From: Albidovulum denitrificans
Lineage (GTDB): Bacteria; Pseudomonadota; Alphaproteobacteria; Rhodobacterales; Rhodobacteraceae
Length of the DNA: 64,000 bases
Direction of reading: 5' to 3'
Assembly (NCBI RefSeq): GCF_002973535.1
Contig: NZ_PVEP01000001.1
Coordinates: forward strand, 62,001 to 126,000
Part shown: positions 50,478 to 59,279 of the stretch, one piece after another
Layout of the letters: the number at the start of each line of letters is the position of its first letter
How positions within the stretch are numbered: the first letter of the stretch is position 1
The notes under the pieces: model-generated
Told to the model about the DNA's origin: nothing
Databases searched by the model: none
The model's input: only the letters and a program-made list of their open reading frames with translations
Position numbers and translations under genes: made by a program

Positions 50478-52064
50478 ATGTCACAAGAACTCAAATACCT
50501 GCTCATGCAGGCCGCGAAGGGCCGCATCAGCCGCCGCACCTTCCTTGGCAAGGCCGCCGCCGCAGGTGTCACCGGCGCGATGGCCAACACGCTTCTGGCG
50601 CGCGCGGCGCGGGCCGAGGGGCCGAAGAAGGGCGGGATCATCCGCGCCGGGATGCAGGGCGGGGAAAGCACCAACTCTCTTGATCCCGCGCTCGCGGCCT
50701 CCGAGGCGCCGTTCATGACCAACATGACCTGGGGCGAGATGCTGGTGAACGTGACCCCGACGGGTGAACTCGATTACCGCATCGCGGAAGAGGCGTCTTC
50801 GTCCGCCGACGCGACCGAATGGACCTTCAAGATCCGCAAGGGCGTCGAATATCACGACGGCAGCACCGTGACGGCCGAGGACGTCGTCGCCACGCTGAAG
50901 CGCCACACCGATGAAAAGTCGCAATCCGGCGCGCTTGGCATCGTGCAGGGTATTTCGGACATGAAGGCCGAGGGCGACATGGTCAAGCTGACGCTCGCCA
51001 GCGCCAATGCCGACCTTCCCTATCTGATGGCGGATTATCACCTTGTCATCCAGCCGGGCGGCGGCGTCGACAAGCCCGACGCGGGCATCGGTGCCGGTGC
51101 CTACAAGGTCGAGGTGTTCGAACCGGGCGTGCGCGTGGGCTTTACCAAGCACGCCAACTATTTCGACAGCAACGCGGGCCACGCCGATCAGGTGGAGATC
51201 CTTGTCATCAATGACAACACCGCGCGGACGGCGGCGCTTCAATCCGGTCAGGTCCATATGATGAACCGGGTCGATCCGAAGATCGCGGCGCTGCTGAAGG
51301 GCGCCACCGGCGTTCGGATCGAGGCGGCTGCGGGCAAGGGCCACTACGTCTTCATCATGCGCTGCGATGAACCGCCGTTCGACAACAACGACATGCGGAT
51401 GGCGCTGAAATACGCGATCAACCGCGAGGAGATGGTCGCGAAGATCCTCGGCGGGCTGGGCTCGGTCGGGAACGATTTCCCGATCAACTCCTCCTATCCG
51501 CTTTTCGACGACACGATCGAGCAGCGCGCCTACGATCCGGCCAAGGCCAAGGAATATTACGACAAGTCCGGCCATGACGGCAGCCCGATCATCCTGCGGA
51601 CCGGCAACGCGGCCTTCCCCGGCGCGGTCGATGCGGCGAACCTCTTTGCCGCCTCGGCGCAGGCCGCGGGTATCCCGCTTGAGGTCAAGCTGGAACCCGA
51701 TGACGGCTACTGGTCGAACGTCTGGAACGTCGCGCCCTTCTGCGCGTCCTATTGGGGTGGGCGTCCGGTGCAGGACCAGATGTATTCCACCGCCTATCTG
51801 TCCACGGCGGACTGGAACGATACGGCCTTCAAGAATGCGGCCTTCGACGAACTTCTCCTTGCGGCGCGCGGCGAACTCGATGAGGCCAAGCGCAAGGAGG
51901 AATATTCCAAGATGGCCCATATCCTGCGCGATGAGGGCGGTCTGATCCTGCCGATGTTCAACGACTGGGTCGAAGGCGTGCGGGACGAGATCGCGGGCTG
52001 GGTCAACGACCCGAACCAGGAGATGATGAACGGCCTCGCGCTGTCGCGCTGCTGGCTGGCCTGA
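50478..52064 (+). CDS. ABC transporter family 5 substrate-binding protein, Tat-exported (copy 1)
   Basis: A 528-residue periplasmic binding protein of the DppA/OppA family (SBP_bac_5). The N-terminus carries a twin-arginine signal (GRISRRTFLGKAAAAG, then a hydrophobic stretch to about residue 46), so it is exported folded. The mature start is GPKKGGIIRAGMQGGESTNSLDPALAAS. Family blocks include WTFKIRKGVEYHDGSTVTAEDVVATLKRH and PPFDNNDMRMALKYAINREEMV. It lies 91 bp after the S15 hydrolase gene, and the gap is AT-rich. The next gene is a close paralogue of the same length. Confidence 0.9.
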   Translation: MSQELKYLLMQAAKGRISRRTFLGKAAAAGVTGAMANTLLARAARAEGPKKGGIIRAGMQGGESTNSLDPALAASEAPFMTNMTWGEMLVNVTPTGELDYRIAEEASSSADATEWTFKIRKGVEYHDGSTVTAEDVVATLKRHTDEKSQSGALGIVQGISDMKAEGDMVKLTLASANADLPYLMADYHLVIQPGGGVDKPDAGIGAGAYKVEVFEPGVRVGFTKHANYFDSNAGHADQVEILVINDNTARTAALQSGQVHMMNRVDPKIAALLKGATGVRIEAAAGKGHYVFIMRCDEPPFDNNDMRMALKYAINREEMVAKILGGLGSVGNDFPINSSYPLFDDTIEQRAYDPAKAKEYYDKSGHDGSPIILRTGNAAFPGAVDAANLFAASAQAAGIPLEVKLEPDDGYWSNVWNVAPFCASYWGGRPVQDQMYSTAYLSTADWNDTAFKNAAFDELLLAARGELDEAKRKEEYSKMAHILRDEGGLILPMFNDWVEGVRDEIAGWVNDPNQEMMNGLALSRCWLA

Positions 52065-52070
52065 GGAATA

Positions 52071-52103
52071 CCGACGGCGGCGTCGGGGGGCAGGGGATGC
52101 CCC
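52071..52103 (+). repeat. Tandem hairpins between the two binding-protein genes
   Basis: CCGACG-gcgg-CGTCGG (52071-52086) is followed at once by GGGGCA-gggga-TGCCCC (52087-52103). They start a few bases after the first stop codon. Such structures often protect an upstream mRNA segment or attenuate read-through, which would give more binding protein than permease. Confidence 0.5.
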
Positions 52104-52173
52104 TCGGGGTCGCGTCGGGGGCGGAACAATCATACGGACGTGGAGAGGCACGGCCGGAACAGGGAGAGACAGA

Positions 52174-53760
52174 ATGAAAGATCAGCTCGACCGCGTCATC
52201 GACGCTGCACGAAAGGGCAGGATGTCCCGGCGTGAGTTTCTGGGCCGCACGACGGCGATGGGGGTGTCCGCCGGTCTTGCCGTAGCACTTTACGGCAAGG
52301 TCGCCCGCGCGGATGAGGCGAAGAAGGGCGGCGTGATCCGCGCCGGGATCTATGGTGGCGAAAGCACCAACTCTCTCGATCCCGCGCTGGCCGCCTCGCC
52401 GGTGCCGGTCATCACCTGCTCCACCTGGGGGGAGATGCTGTGCGACGTGACCTCGGACGGCGGGCTGAACATGCGCCTCGCGGAAGAGGCGACATCCTCG
52501 CCCGACGCGAAGGTCTGGACCTTCAAGGTCCGGCAGGGGGTGGAGTTCCACAACGGCAAGACGGTGACCGCCGAGGACATCGTCGCGACGTTGAAGCGCC
52601 ATACGGATGAAAAGTCGCAATCGGGTGCCTTGGGCATCGTGCAGGGCATTTCCGACATGAAGGCCGAGGGCGACAAGGTCGTGCTGACGCTGGCCTCGGC
52701 CAACAGTGACCTTCCCTACCTGCTGGCCGACTATCACCTTGCAATCCAGCCGGGTGGCGGCATGGACGACCCGACCGCCGGTATCGGCGCAGGCCCCTAC
52801 AAGGTCGAAAGCTTCGAACCCGGCGTGCGCACGGTCTTTACCAAGCATGCCAACTATTTCGACGACACGGTCGGCCATGCCGATCAGGTCGAGATCCTCG
52901 TCATCAATGACAATACCGCGCGCACCGCGGCGCTTCAGTCCGGTCAGGTCCACATGATCAACCGGGTGGACCCGAAAATCTCCGAACTGCTGAAAGGCAC
53001 GCCCTCGGTCACCGTGAAGCAGACGCCGGGGCGCGGGCATTTCGTCTTCGTCATGCATTGCGACACACCGCCCTTCGACAACAACGACATGCGGATGGCG
53101 CTGAAACTGGCGATCAAGCGTGGCGAACTGGTCGAGAAGGTGCTGGGCGGGCTTGGCTCGGCCGGGAACGACTTCCCGATCAACGCCGCCTATCCGCTCT
53201 TTGACGAGACGATCCCGCAGCGCGAATACGACGCCGCCAAGGCCAAGGAATATTACGACAAGACCGGCCATGACGGCAGCCCGATCATCCTGCGCGCGGC
53301 GCCGGGCGCCTTCCCCGGCGCGGTGGACGCGGCCAACCTCTTTGCCGCCTCGGCGCAGGCCGCCGGCATCCCGCTTCAGGTGAAGCTGGAACCCGATGAC
53401 GGCTACTGGACCAACGTCTGGAACGTGGAACCCTTCTGCGCCTCTTACTGGGGCGGGCGCGCGGTGCAGGACCAGATGTACACCACGGCCTATCTCTCGA
53501 CCGCCGACTGGAACGACACGAAGTTCAAGAACAAGGAATTCGATGAGCTTCTGATCGCCGCGCGCGGCGAACTGGACGAGGCCAAGAAGAAGGCCGACTA
53601 TTCGCGCATGGCCAATATCCTGCGCGATGAAGGCGGCCTGATCCTGCCGATGTTCAACGACTTCGTCGAAGGCGTGCGCGACGAGATCGGCGGCTGGTAC
53701 GACGATCCGAACGGTGAACTGATGAACGGCCGGGCGCTGTCGCGCTGCTGGCTGGGCTGA
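52174..53760 (+). CDS. ABC transporter family 5 substrate-binding protein, Tat-exported (copy 2)
   Basis: A 528-residue paralogue of the preceding gene and the same length. It too has a twin-arginine signal (GRMSRREFLGRTTAMG). Long stretches are identical between the two proteins, for example KRHTDEKSQSGALGIVQGISDMKAEGD, HADQVEILVINDNTARTAALQSGQVHM and LEPDDGYW, while differences spread through the pocket-forming regions. This points to a tandem duplication with later divergence, perhaps to widen the range of ligands. AGGGAGAG precedes the ATG. The permease genes follow after 10 bp. Confidence 0.9.
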   Translation: MKDQLDRVIDAARKGRMSRREFLGRTTAMGVSAGLAVALYGKVARADEAKKGGVIRAGIYGGESTNSLDPALAASPVPVITCSTWGEMLCDVTSDGGLNMRLAEEATSSPDAKVWTFKVRQGVEFHNGKTVTAEDIVATLKRHTDEKSQSGALGIVQGISDMKAEGDKVVLTLASANSDLPYLLADYHLAIQPGGGMDDPTAGIGAGPYKVESFEPGVRTVFTKHANYFDDTVGHADQVEILVINDNTARTAALQSGQVHMINRVDPKISELLKGTPSVTVKQTPGRGHFVFVMHCDTPPFDNNDMRMALKLAIKRGELVEKVLGGLGSAGNDFPINAAYPLFDETIPQREYDAAKAKEYYDKTGHDGSPIILRAAPGAFPGAVDAANLFAASAQAAGIPLQVKLEPDDGYWTNVWNVEPFCASYWGGRAVQDQMYTTAYLSTADWNDTKFKNKEFDELLIAARGELDEAKKKADYSRMANILRDEGGLILPMFNDFVEGVRDEIGGWYDDPNGELMNGRALSRCWLG

Positions 53761-53770
53761 GGCCGGGGCG

Positions 53771-54727
53771 GTGCATCCGATCCTGAAACTGGTGATCCAG
53801 CGCCTTGCGCTGGGTCTCCTCCTCCTCCTCGCCATTTCGGCGGTGATCTTCCTGGGCGTCGAGGCGCTGCCGGGCGACACCGCGCAGGCGATCCTGGGGC
53901 AGTCGGCAACGCCGCAGGCGCTGGCCAACCTGCGTGAGCAGATGGGCCTGAACGACCCGGCGCTGACGCGGTATTTCCACTGGCTCGGCGGGGTTGTGAC
54001 CGGCGATCTGGGCAAATCGCTGACCAATGGCACCGACATCGCCACGGCGATCGGCCAGCGGCTTGGCAATACGCTGTTCCTGGCCGGATGCGCCGCCGTG
54101 ATCGCGGTGCCGCTGGCGCTGACGCTGGGCCTGATCGCGGCGCGCTATGCGGGCAAGTGGCCCGACAAGCTGATCTCTGCCGTCACGCTGACCACGATCA
54201 GCCTGCCGGAATTCGTCGCGGCCTATTTCGTCATCTACCTTCTGACCCAGGTCTTCCCGATCTTTCAGCCCGTCGCCATGGTCTTTCCCGGCATGGGCTT
54301 CTGGGCGAAGCTGAACGCCGTCGCGCTGCCGGTGATCGTGCTGGTGATGGTGGTGCTGGCCCATATGATGCGGATGACGCGGGCGGCGATCCTGAACGTC
54401 ATGCAATCGGCCTATATCGAGACGGCCGAGCTGAAGGGCGTTCCGCCGATGCAGGTCATCTGGCGTCACGCCTTCCCCAACGCCATCGCGCCCATCGTGC
54501 AGGTGGTGGTGCTGAACCTCGCCTATCTGGTCGTGGGTGTCGTCGTGGTCGAGGTCGTCTTCGGCTATAACGCGCTTGGCCAGTATCTTGTCGATCACGT
54601 CACCAAACGCGACCTGCCTGTGGTGCAGGCCGTGGGGCTGGTCTTCGCCGCGGTCTATATCGGTCTGAACATCTTTGCCGATGTGGTCGCGATCATCGCC
54701 AACCCGCGTCTGAGGCACCCCAAATGA
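53771..54727 (+). CDS. Dpp/Opp-type ABC permease (DppB-like)
   Basis: A 318-residue inner-membrane permease with six predicted helices. It opens ILKLVIQRLALGLLLLLAISAVIFLGVEALPGDTAQAILG, the typical DppB first helix and periplasmic loop, and has the EAA-type loop YIETAELKGVPPMQVIWRHAFPNAIAPIVQ. It forms the channel with the next gene product. The start is the GTG at 53771, 10 bp after the second binding-protein gene; the only ribosome-site-like sequence is GAGG, so translation may depend on coupling. The stop overlaps the next start (ATGA). Confidence 0.92.
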   Translation: MHPILKLVIQRLALGLLLLLAISAVIFLGVEALPGDTAQAILGQSATPQALANLREQMGLNDPALTRYFHWLGGVVTGDLGKSLTNGTDIATAIGQRLGNTLFLAGCAAVIAVPLALTLGLIAARYAGKWPDKLISAVTLTTISLPEFVAAYFVIYLLTQVFPIFQPVAMVFPGMGFWAKLNAVALPVIVLVMVVLAHMMRMTRAAILNVMQSAYIETAELKGVPPMQVIWRHAFPNAIAPIVQVVVLNLAYLVVGVVVVEVVFGYNALGQYLVDHVTKRDLPVVQAVGLVFAAVYIGLNIFADVVAIIANPRLRHPK

Positions 54728-55539
54728 AGCTGACCCTTGCAGCCACCATCGGGATCTGCCTGACCGCCGCCTTCGTGCTGTCGGCGATCTTCGCCCCCTG
54801 GATCGCGCCCTATCCGCTGGATGCGGCAGTGGGCGGGGTCTGGGAACAACCCTCCGCGCAATACTGGCTGGGAACCGACACCATCGGGCGGGATATCCTG
54901 TCGCGCCTGATCTATGGCGGACGGATCACCATCTTCGTGGCGCTGGCCGCCTCGGTCCTGGCCTTTTCGCTCGGCTCCTTCTTCGGCTTCCTCGCCGCCG
55001 TGCGGGGCGGTATGGTCGACAGCATCCTCAGCCGGATCGTCGACCTGATGATGGCGATCCCCTCGCTGATCGTGGCGCTTGTCGTCCTGTCGGTGTTGCC
55101 GCTGAACCTGACGGTCCTGATCCTGGTGATGGGGGTGCTGGACAGCACCCGCGTCTTCCGCCTGTCGCGCGCGGTCGCGATGGACATCGCGGTGATGGAC
55201 TATGTCGAGGCCGCGAAACTGCGGGGCGAAGGGCAGGCTTGGGTGATCTTCCGCGAGATCCTGCCAAACGCGCTGTCGCCGCTGGTCGCGGAATTCGGCC
55301 TGCGCTTCATCTTCGCGGTTCTCTTCATCTCCACGCTCTCCTTCCTTGGCCTTGGCGTTCAGCCGCCGCTGGCCGACTGGGGCGGCATGGTGAAGGAAAA
55401 CAAGGACGGCCTGATCTACGGCCGCTCTGCCGCGCTGATGCCGGCCGCCGCCATCGCGGCGCTGGCGATCTCTGTCAATCTCGTCGCGGACTGGGTGCTG
55501 AGCCGCACGACCAGCCTGAAAGGGGGGCGTGGTGGCTGA
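54724..55539 (+). CDS. Dpp/Opp-type ABC permease (DppC-like)
   Basis: A 271-residue permease that partners the DppB-like protein. It has the DppC landmarks PYPLDAAVGGVWEQPSAQYWLGTDTIGRDILSRLIYGGRITIFVALAAS, the EAA-type loop DYVEAAKLRGEGQAWVIFREILPNALSPLV and the C-terminal FLGLGVQPPLADWGGMVKENKDGLIYG. It overlaps the upstream permease by 4 bp and the ATPase gene by 11 bp. Confidence 0.93.
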   Translation: MKLTLAATIGICLTAAFVLSAIFAPWIAPYPLDAAVGGVWEQPSAQYWLGTDTIGRDILSRLIYGGRITIFVALAASVLAFSLGSFFGFLAAVRGGMVDSILSRIVDLMMAIPSLIVALVVLSVLPLNLTVLILVMGVLDSTRVFRLSRAVAMDIAVMDYVEAAKLRGEGQAWVIFREILPNALSPLVAEFGLRFIFAVLFISTLSFLGLGVQPPLADWGGMVKENKDGLIYGRSAALMPAAAIAALAISVNLVADWVLSRTTSLKGGRGG

Positions 55540-57169
55540 TCCTCTGCTCGACATCCGCAACCTCAAGATCGAGGCGACCGTCTATCCGCCGGGCGAGAAG
55601 CCGCAGGACATCACCATCGTCCACGGCGTCTCTGTCTCGGTCGAGAAGGGCAAGGTCCTTGGCCTGATCGGCGAAAGCGGCGCCGGGAAATCCACCATCG
55701 GCCTGTCTGCCATGGCCTATGGGCGCGGCGGGGTGCGCATCACCGGGGGCGAGGTCATGGTCAATGGCCGCGATATCCTCAAGATCGGCGCCGGGGGCCT
55801 GCGCAAGCTGCGCGGGCATGAGGTGACCTATGTCGCCCAATCCGCCGCCGCGTCCTTCAATCCGGCCAAGAAGCTGATGGAGCAGGTGATCGAAACCACC
55901 CTGCGCCACGGTCTTGCCAGCCGGGATGAGGCGGAAAAGCGCGCCGTGATGCTCTTTGGCAAGCTGGGCCTGCCGAACCCGGAAACCTTCGGCGACCGCT
56001 ATCCCCACCAGGTCTCCGGCGGGCAGTTGCAGCGCGCGATGACCGCGATGGCGCTGTGTCCCAAGCCCGATCTGGTGATCTTCGACGAACCCACGACCGC
56101 GCTGGACGTCACGACGCAGATCGACGTGCTGGCCGCGATCAAGGAGGCGATCCAGGATACCGGGGTGGCCGCACTTTACATCACCCATGACCTTGCCGTC
56201 GTGGCGCAGGTCGCGGATCACATCATGGTGCTGCGCCATGGCAAGAAGGTGGAATACGGCGATACGCGCCAGATCATCGAGGCGCCGCGTCAGGATTATA
56301 CCAGGGCGCTGGTCTCTGTCCGCTCTATCGAGCATGAGGAAAAGCAGCCCACCGCCGACCCGGTGCTACGGGTCGAAAACGTCACCGCCCGCTATCGCGG
56401 CACCGCGTTCGACGTGCTGAAGAACATCTCGGTCGAGCTGCATCCAGGCCAGACGCTGGCCGTGGTGGGCGAAAGCGGGTCGGGCAAGTCGACGCTGGCG
56501 CGCGCGATCACCGGGCTTTTGCCGCCCTCGCGCGGGCGGATCACCTTCGCCGGGCGCGAACTGTCGGCCGAGCAGACCGCACGTTCGCGCGACGACCTGC
56601 GCGAATTGCAGATGATCTATCAGATGGCCGACACGGCGATGAACCCGCGCCACACCGTCGGCACGATCATCGGCCGGCCGCTTGAGTTCTATTTCGGCCT
56701 GAAGGGCGAGGAAAAGCGCAAGCGCGTGCAGGAGCTTCTGGACGAGATCGAGATGGGCAAGGGCTTTCTCGACCGCTATCCGGCGGAACTGTCGGGCGGG
56801 CAGAAGCAGCGGGTCTGCATCGCGCGGTCGCTGGCGGCCAAGCCGAAGATGATCATCTGCGATGAGGTGACATCGGCGCTGGACCCCCTGGTCGCGGATG
56901 GCATCCTGAAGCTGCTCCTCGACCTCCAGAAGATCGAGAACGTGGCCTATCTCTTCATCACCCATGACCTGGCCACGGTCCGCGCCATCGCGGATTCCAT
57001 CGCCGTGATGTATCGCGGCGAGGTGGTGCGCTATGGGCCGAAGTCCGACGTGCTGGCGCCGCCCTTCGACGCCTATACCGATCTGCTTCTGTCTTCCGTG
57101 CCGGAAATGAAACTCGGCTGGCTGGAAGAGGTGATCGCGGGGCGGCGGATGGAGAGTGCGGGCAACTGA
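55529..57169 (+). CDS. Fused double ATPase of a Dpp/Opp-type ABC importer (DppD-DppF)
   Basis: A 546-residue protein with two complete ABC ATPase domains in one chain, replacing the separate DppD and DppF subunits. Domain 1 has Walker A GESGAGKST, signature VSGGQLQRAMTAMAL and Walker B LVIFDEPTTALD. Domain 2, starting near residue 280, has Walker A GESGSGKST, signature LSGGQKQRVCIARSLA and Walker B MIICDEVTSALD (Glu to Val-Thr context is still a DE pair). The oligopeptide-type tail after each domain is short. It starts at one of two adjacent GTG codons (55529 or 55532) after AAAGGGGGG. It energises the two permeases encoded upstream. Confidence 0.92.
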   Translation: MVADPLLDIRNLKIEATVYPPGEKPQDITIVHGVSVSVEKGKVLGLIGESGAGKSTIGLSAMAYGRGGVRITGGEVMVNGRDILKIGAGGLRKLRGHEVTYVAQSAAASFNPAKKLMEQVIETTLRHGLASRDEAEKRAVMLFGKLGLPNPETFGDRYPHQVSGGQLQRAMTAMALCPKPDLVIFDEPTTALDVTTQIDVLAAIKEAIQDTGVAALYITHDLAVVAQVADHIMVLRHGKKVEYGDTRQIIEAPRQDYTRALVSVRSIEHEEKQPTADPVLRVENVTARYRGTAFDVLKNISVELHPGQTLAVVGESGSGKSTLARAITGLLPPSRGRITFAGRELSAEQTARSRDDLRELQMIYQMADTAMNPRHTVGTIIGRPLEFYFGLKGEEKRKRVQELLDEIEMGKGFLDRYPAELSGGQKQRVCIARSLAAKPKMIICDEVTSALDPLVADGILKLLLDLQKIENVAYLFITHDLATVRAIADSIAVMYRGEVVRYGPKSDVLAPPFDAYTDLLLSSVPEMKLGWLEEVIAGRRMESAGN

Positions 57170-57199
57170 CGCCCGGGGCGCGATCTTTCGGGGCAAGGC

Positions 57200-58033
57200 A
57201 TGGACGGGAAGCTGCTTCTCATCATTCTCGACGGTGTGCCGTGGCGCAACTGGCGGCGGCTCTTCGGCAATCTCGAAGGCTGGGTCGTCTCGGGCGAGGC
57301 GCAGTTGTGGCGGATGCGGTCGGTGCTGCCCTCCACCTCCGCCTCCTGCTATGCCTCGATCCATACCGGGGTGACGCCGCAGGTTCATGGCTGTACCGGC
57401 AATGCGAACGTCTTCCGCCTGTCGCAGCCCGACATCTTCTCGCAGGTGCGCGCGGCGGGTGGCGTGACCGGCGCGGTGGCGCATTCCTTCTGGTCGGAGT
57501 TCTTCAACCGCCACCCGTTCGATATGGTCCGCGACATCGAATATGACGAACCGGAAAGCGCCACCATCAACCATGGCCGGTTCCACACCATGTCGGGCTA
57601 TGGTCATATCAACCAGATGACACCCTCGGACGTGGACCTTTTCGCCACGCTGACCTCGCTTTGCGGGCGCTTCGGGCTGAATTACGGGATGCTGCATACC
57701 TGCACGCTCGACAGCATGGGGCATCGTTTCTACCACGACTGCGAAGAGATGGATCACGCCTGTTTCGTGATGGACGAGATGCTGGCCCCCTTCATCCCGC
57801 GCTGGCGGAAGATGGGCTATGAGGTGATCGTGACCGCCGATCACGGACAGGATGCGCGCGGCCATCACGGCGGCACGGGCGAGGATCAGCAGGACTTCGC
57901 GCTTTACTATTTCGGTGACGGGCAGGGGCCGGAGAAGGGCGCGGTACTGGACCAGTTGCAGCTTGCGCCGACGATCCTGAAACGCCTTGGCGCGGCGGTG
58001 CCGGGGACGATGAAGGCGAAGCCGTTCCTTTAA
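57200..58033 (+). CDS. Alkaline-phosphatase-superfamily hydrolase (type I phosphodiesterase/nucleotide pyrophosphatase-like)
   Basis: A 277-residue metal-dependent hydrolase without a signal peptide. Metal-ligand and active-site regions of the superfamily can be seen: LLIILDGVP (first Asp), the nucleophile region PSTSASCYASIHTGVTPQVHG, CTLDSMGHRFY (Asp and His), VTADHGQD and HGGTGEDQ. Relatives cleave phosphodiesters, phosphonates or sulfate esters; which of these applies cannot be told. It is the last gene of the operon that begins with the S15 hydrolase, 30 bp after the ATPase. Its stop codon TAA is the first triplet of palindromic element A. Confidence 0.83.
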   Translation: MDGKLLLIILDGVPWRNWRRLFGNLEGWVVSGEAQLWRMRSVLPSTSASCYASIHTGVTPQVHGCTGNANVFRLSQPDIFSQVRAAGGVTGAVAHSFWSEFFNRHPFDMVRDIEYDEPESATINHGRFHTMSGYGHINQMTPSDVDLFATLTSLCGRFGLNYGMLHTCTLDSMGHRFYHDCEEMDHACFVMDEMLAPFIPRWRKMGYEVIVTADHGQDARGHHGGTGEDQQDFALYYFGDGQGPEKGAVLDQLQLAPTILKRLGAAVPGTMKAKPFL

Positions 58034-58125
58034 AGCGTTTCGGGTTTTCGTTGAGAAAGCAAGTATCAGAATTTGAACGTAATAAGTTCGAATTCTGAGT
58101 CAGTGTAAACCCGAAATGCTATAGG
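58031..58125 (+). repeat. Stop-codon palindromic element, copy A
   Basis: TAAAGCGTTTCGGGTTTTCG at the left end, inner arms CAGAATTTGAAC and GTTCGAATTCTG, and AAACCCGAAATGCTATAGG at the right end. The first TAA is the stop codon of the phosphodiesterase-like gene. It lies between convergent genes. The ~140 bp that follow (58126-58268) are GC-rich with no gene. Confidence 0.88.
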
Positions 58126-58268
58126 TCCGGGGCGCCGGGGATTGCCCCCTTTCGCCGGGCCGCGTGTGGCCCGGCATGCGCCCGCCCGCCCCAAGGCGGG
58201 CGCATCCGCGCCCACCCGTGCGGGCGCATGCCTCGGTCTGGAGCGAGCCATGCAGGGAAATGCCGGCC

Positions 58269-58712
58269 TCAGGCCGCCGCTTCGGCCTCGGCCATCGCCT
58301 CGGCCGTGGCCTCAAGCACCAAGAGGATCGAGGCGTGGCGGTTCTTGTAGTCGCGCGCGGGTTCAAGCACGTCATAGCCGGTGAAGGGGGCCTGCGGCGG
58401 GGGGGCGCCCTCTTTCAGCATCGCGCGCAATTCGTCGCGCGCCCGCTCAACCTCGGCCCGCGTGCGGCCGATCATGTGGCCCCCGGCGATGGCGGCCGAG
58501 GCCTGACCCAGCGCGCAGGCCTTCACGTCCTGCCCGAAATCGTCGATCCGCCCCTCCGTCACCACGACATCGACCGTGACGGTCGAACCGCAAAGGGGGG
58601 AGCGTTTGCGGACCGTCGCGGTGGGGTGGTCCAGCCGCCGCGCATGGGGAATATCCGCCGCCAGCGCGAGGATGCGCTGCGAATAAAGCTTGATGAGATC
58701 GGTTTCGCCCAT
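58269..58712 (-). CDS. IscU/NifU-like iron-sulfur scaffold homologue lacking key residues
   Basis: A 147-residue protein of the IscU/SufU fold. The first two scaffold cysteines are present, Cys41 in [13 protein letters not shown] and Cys66 in [13 protein letters not shown]. The third is missing: where IscU has LHCSIL this protein has RHASIL (Ala127 in place of Cys, with His126 kept), and the conserved Asp after the first Cys (CGD) is Ser. It therefore may not assemble clusters like classical IscU and could act in transfer or regulation. I start at ATG 58712 ([14 protein letters not shown]). The gene is divergent from hisI with 64 bp between the starts. Confidence 0.78.
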   Translation of the reverse strand: MGETDLIKLYSQRILALAADIPHARRLDHPTATVRKRSPLCGSTVTVDVVVTEGRIDDFGQDVKACALGQASAAIAGGHMIGRTRAEVERARDELRAMLKEGAPPPQAPFTGYDVLEPARDYKNRHASILLVLEATAEAMAEAEAAA

Positions 58713-58776
58713 GGCTTTCCCCGCGCGGCCTTTCCCCCTAGATAGGACGCCTGAGCAGGAATGGAAAGGTGCCGCC

Positions 58777-59136
58777 ATGGCCTTCGACCCTTCGACATTG
58801 GTCTATGACAGCCGGGGCCTGATCCCCGCCATCGCGCAGGATGCGGCCTCGGGTCAGGTTCTGATGATGGCCTGGATGAATGCCGAAGCCGTGGCCCGGA
58901 CGCTGGAAACAGGCCGCGTGACCTATTGGTCGCGCTCGCGCGCGGCGTTCTGGGTGAAGGGGGAGTCCTCGGGCCATGTCCAGCGGTTGGTGGAGATGCG
59001 CGTCGATTGCGACCGCGACTGCCTGCTGGTCACGGTCGACCAGACCGGCCCCGCCTGCCACACCAACCGGCGGTCGTGTTTCTACACGGCTGTTCGGGGC
59101 GGCGAGGAGGTCGAGATATTGCGGCCCGAGGCATAA
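58777..59136 (+). CDS. hisI: Phosphoribosyl-AMP cyclohydrolase
   Basis: Third step of histidine synthesis: opens the adenine ring of phosphoribosyl-AMP. The 119-residue product has the family motifs [28 protein letters not shown], the metal site [32 protein letters not shown] and the usual stand-alone length with no HisE fusion. GGAAAGG lies 8 nt before the ATG. It is separate from other his genes here. The stop codon is the first triplet of palindromic element B. Confidence 0.95.
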   Translation: MAFDPSTLVYDSRGLIPAIAQDAASGQVLMMAWMNAEAVARTLETGRVTYWSRSRAAFWVKGESSGHVQRLVEMRVDCDRDCLLVTVDQTGPACHTNRRSCFYTAVRGGEEVEILRPEA

Positions 59137-59228
59137 AGCGTTTCGGGTTTTCGTTGGGCAAGCAAGGATCAGAATTCGAACGAAATAAGGTCGAATTCTG
59201 AGTCAGGGTAAACCCGAAATGCTATAGG
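59134..59228 (+). repeat. Stop-codon palindromic element, copy B
   Basis: TAAAGCGTTTCGGGTTTTCG at the left, inner arms CAGAATTCGAAC and GGTCGAATTCTG, and AAACCCGAAATGCTATAGG at the right. The first TAA is the hisI stop. It lies between hisI and the convergent gluQ gene. Confidence 0.88.
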
Positions 59229-59245
59229 CGGCGGGAGCGCTCCGC

Positions 59246-59273
59246 GCGGGAGTATTTTTGCCACAATGAAAGC
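59246..59273 (+). repeat. GGAGTATTT...CACAATGAAAG dispersed motif, copy 4
   Basis: CGGGAGTATTTTTGCC followed by ACAATGAAAGCC. It lies 7 bp before the gluQ stop, next to palindromic element B. Confidence 0.7.
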
Positions 59274-59279
59274 CCGGGG

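Noticed and set aside
47993-54069. Long minus-strand open frames opposite the S15 hydrolase and binding-protein genes
   Set aside because: They are shadows of plus-strand genes with clear family motifs, signal peptides and ribosome sites.
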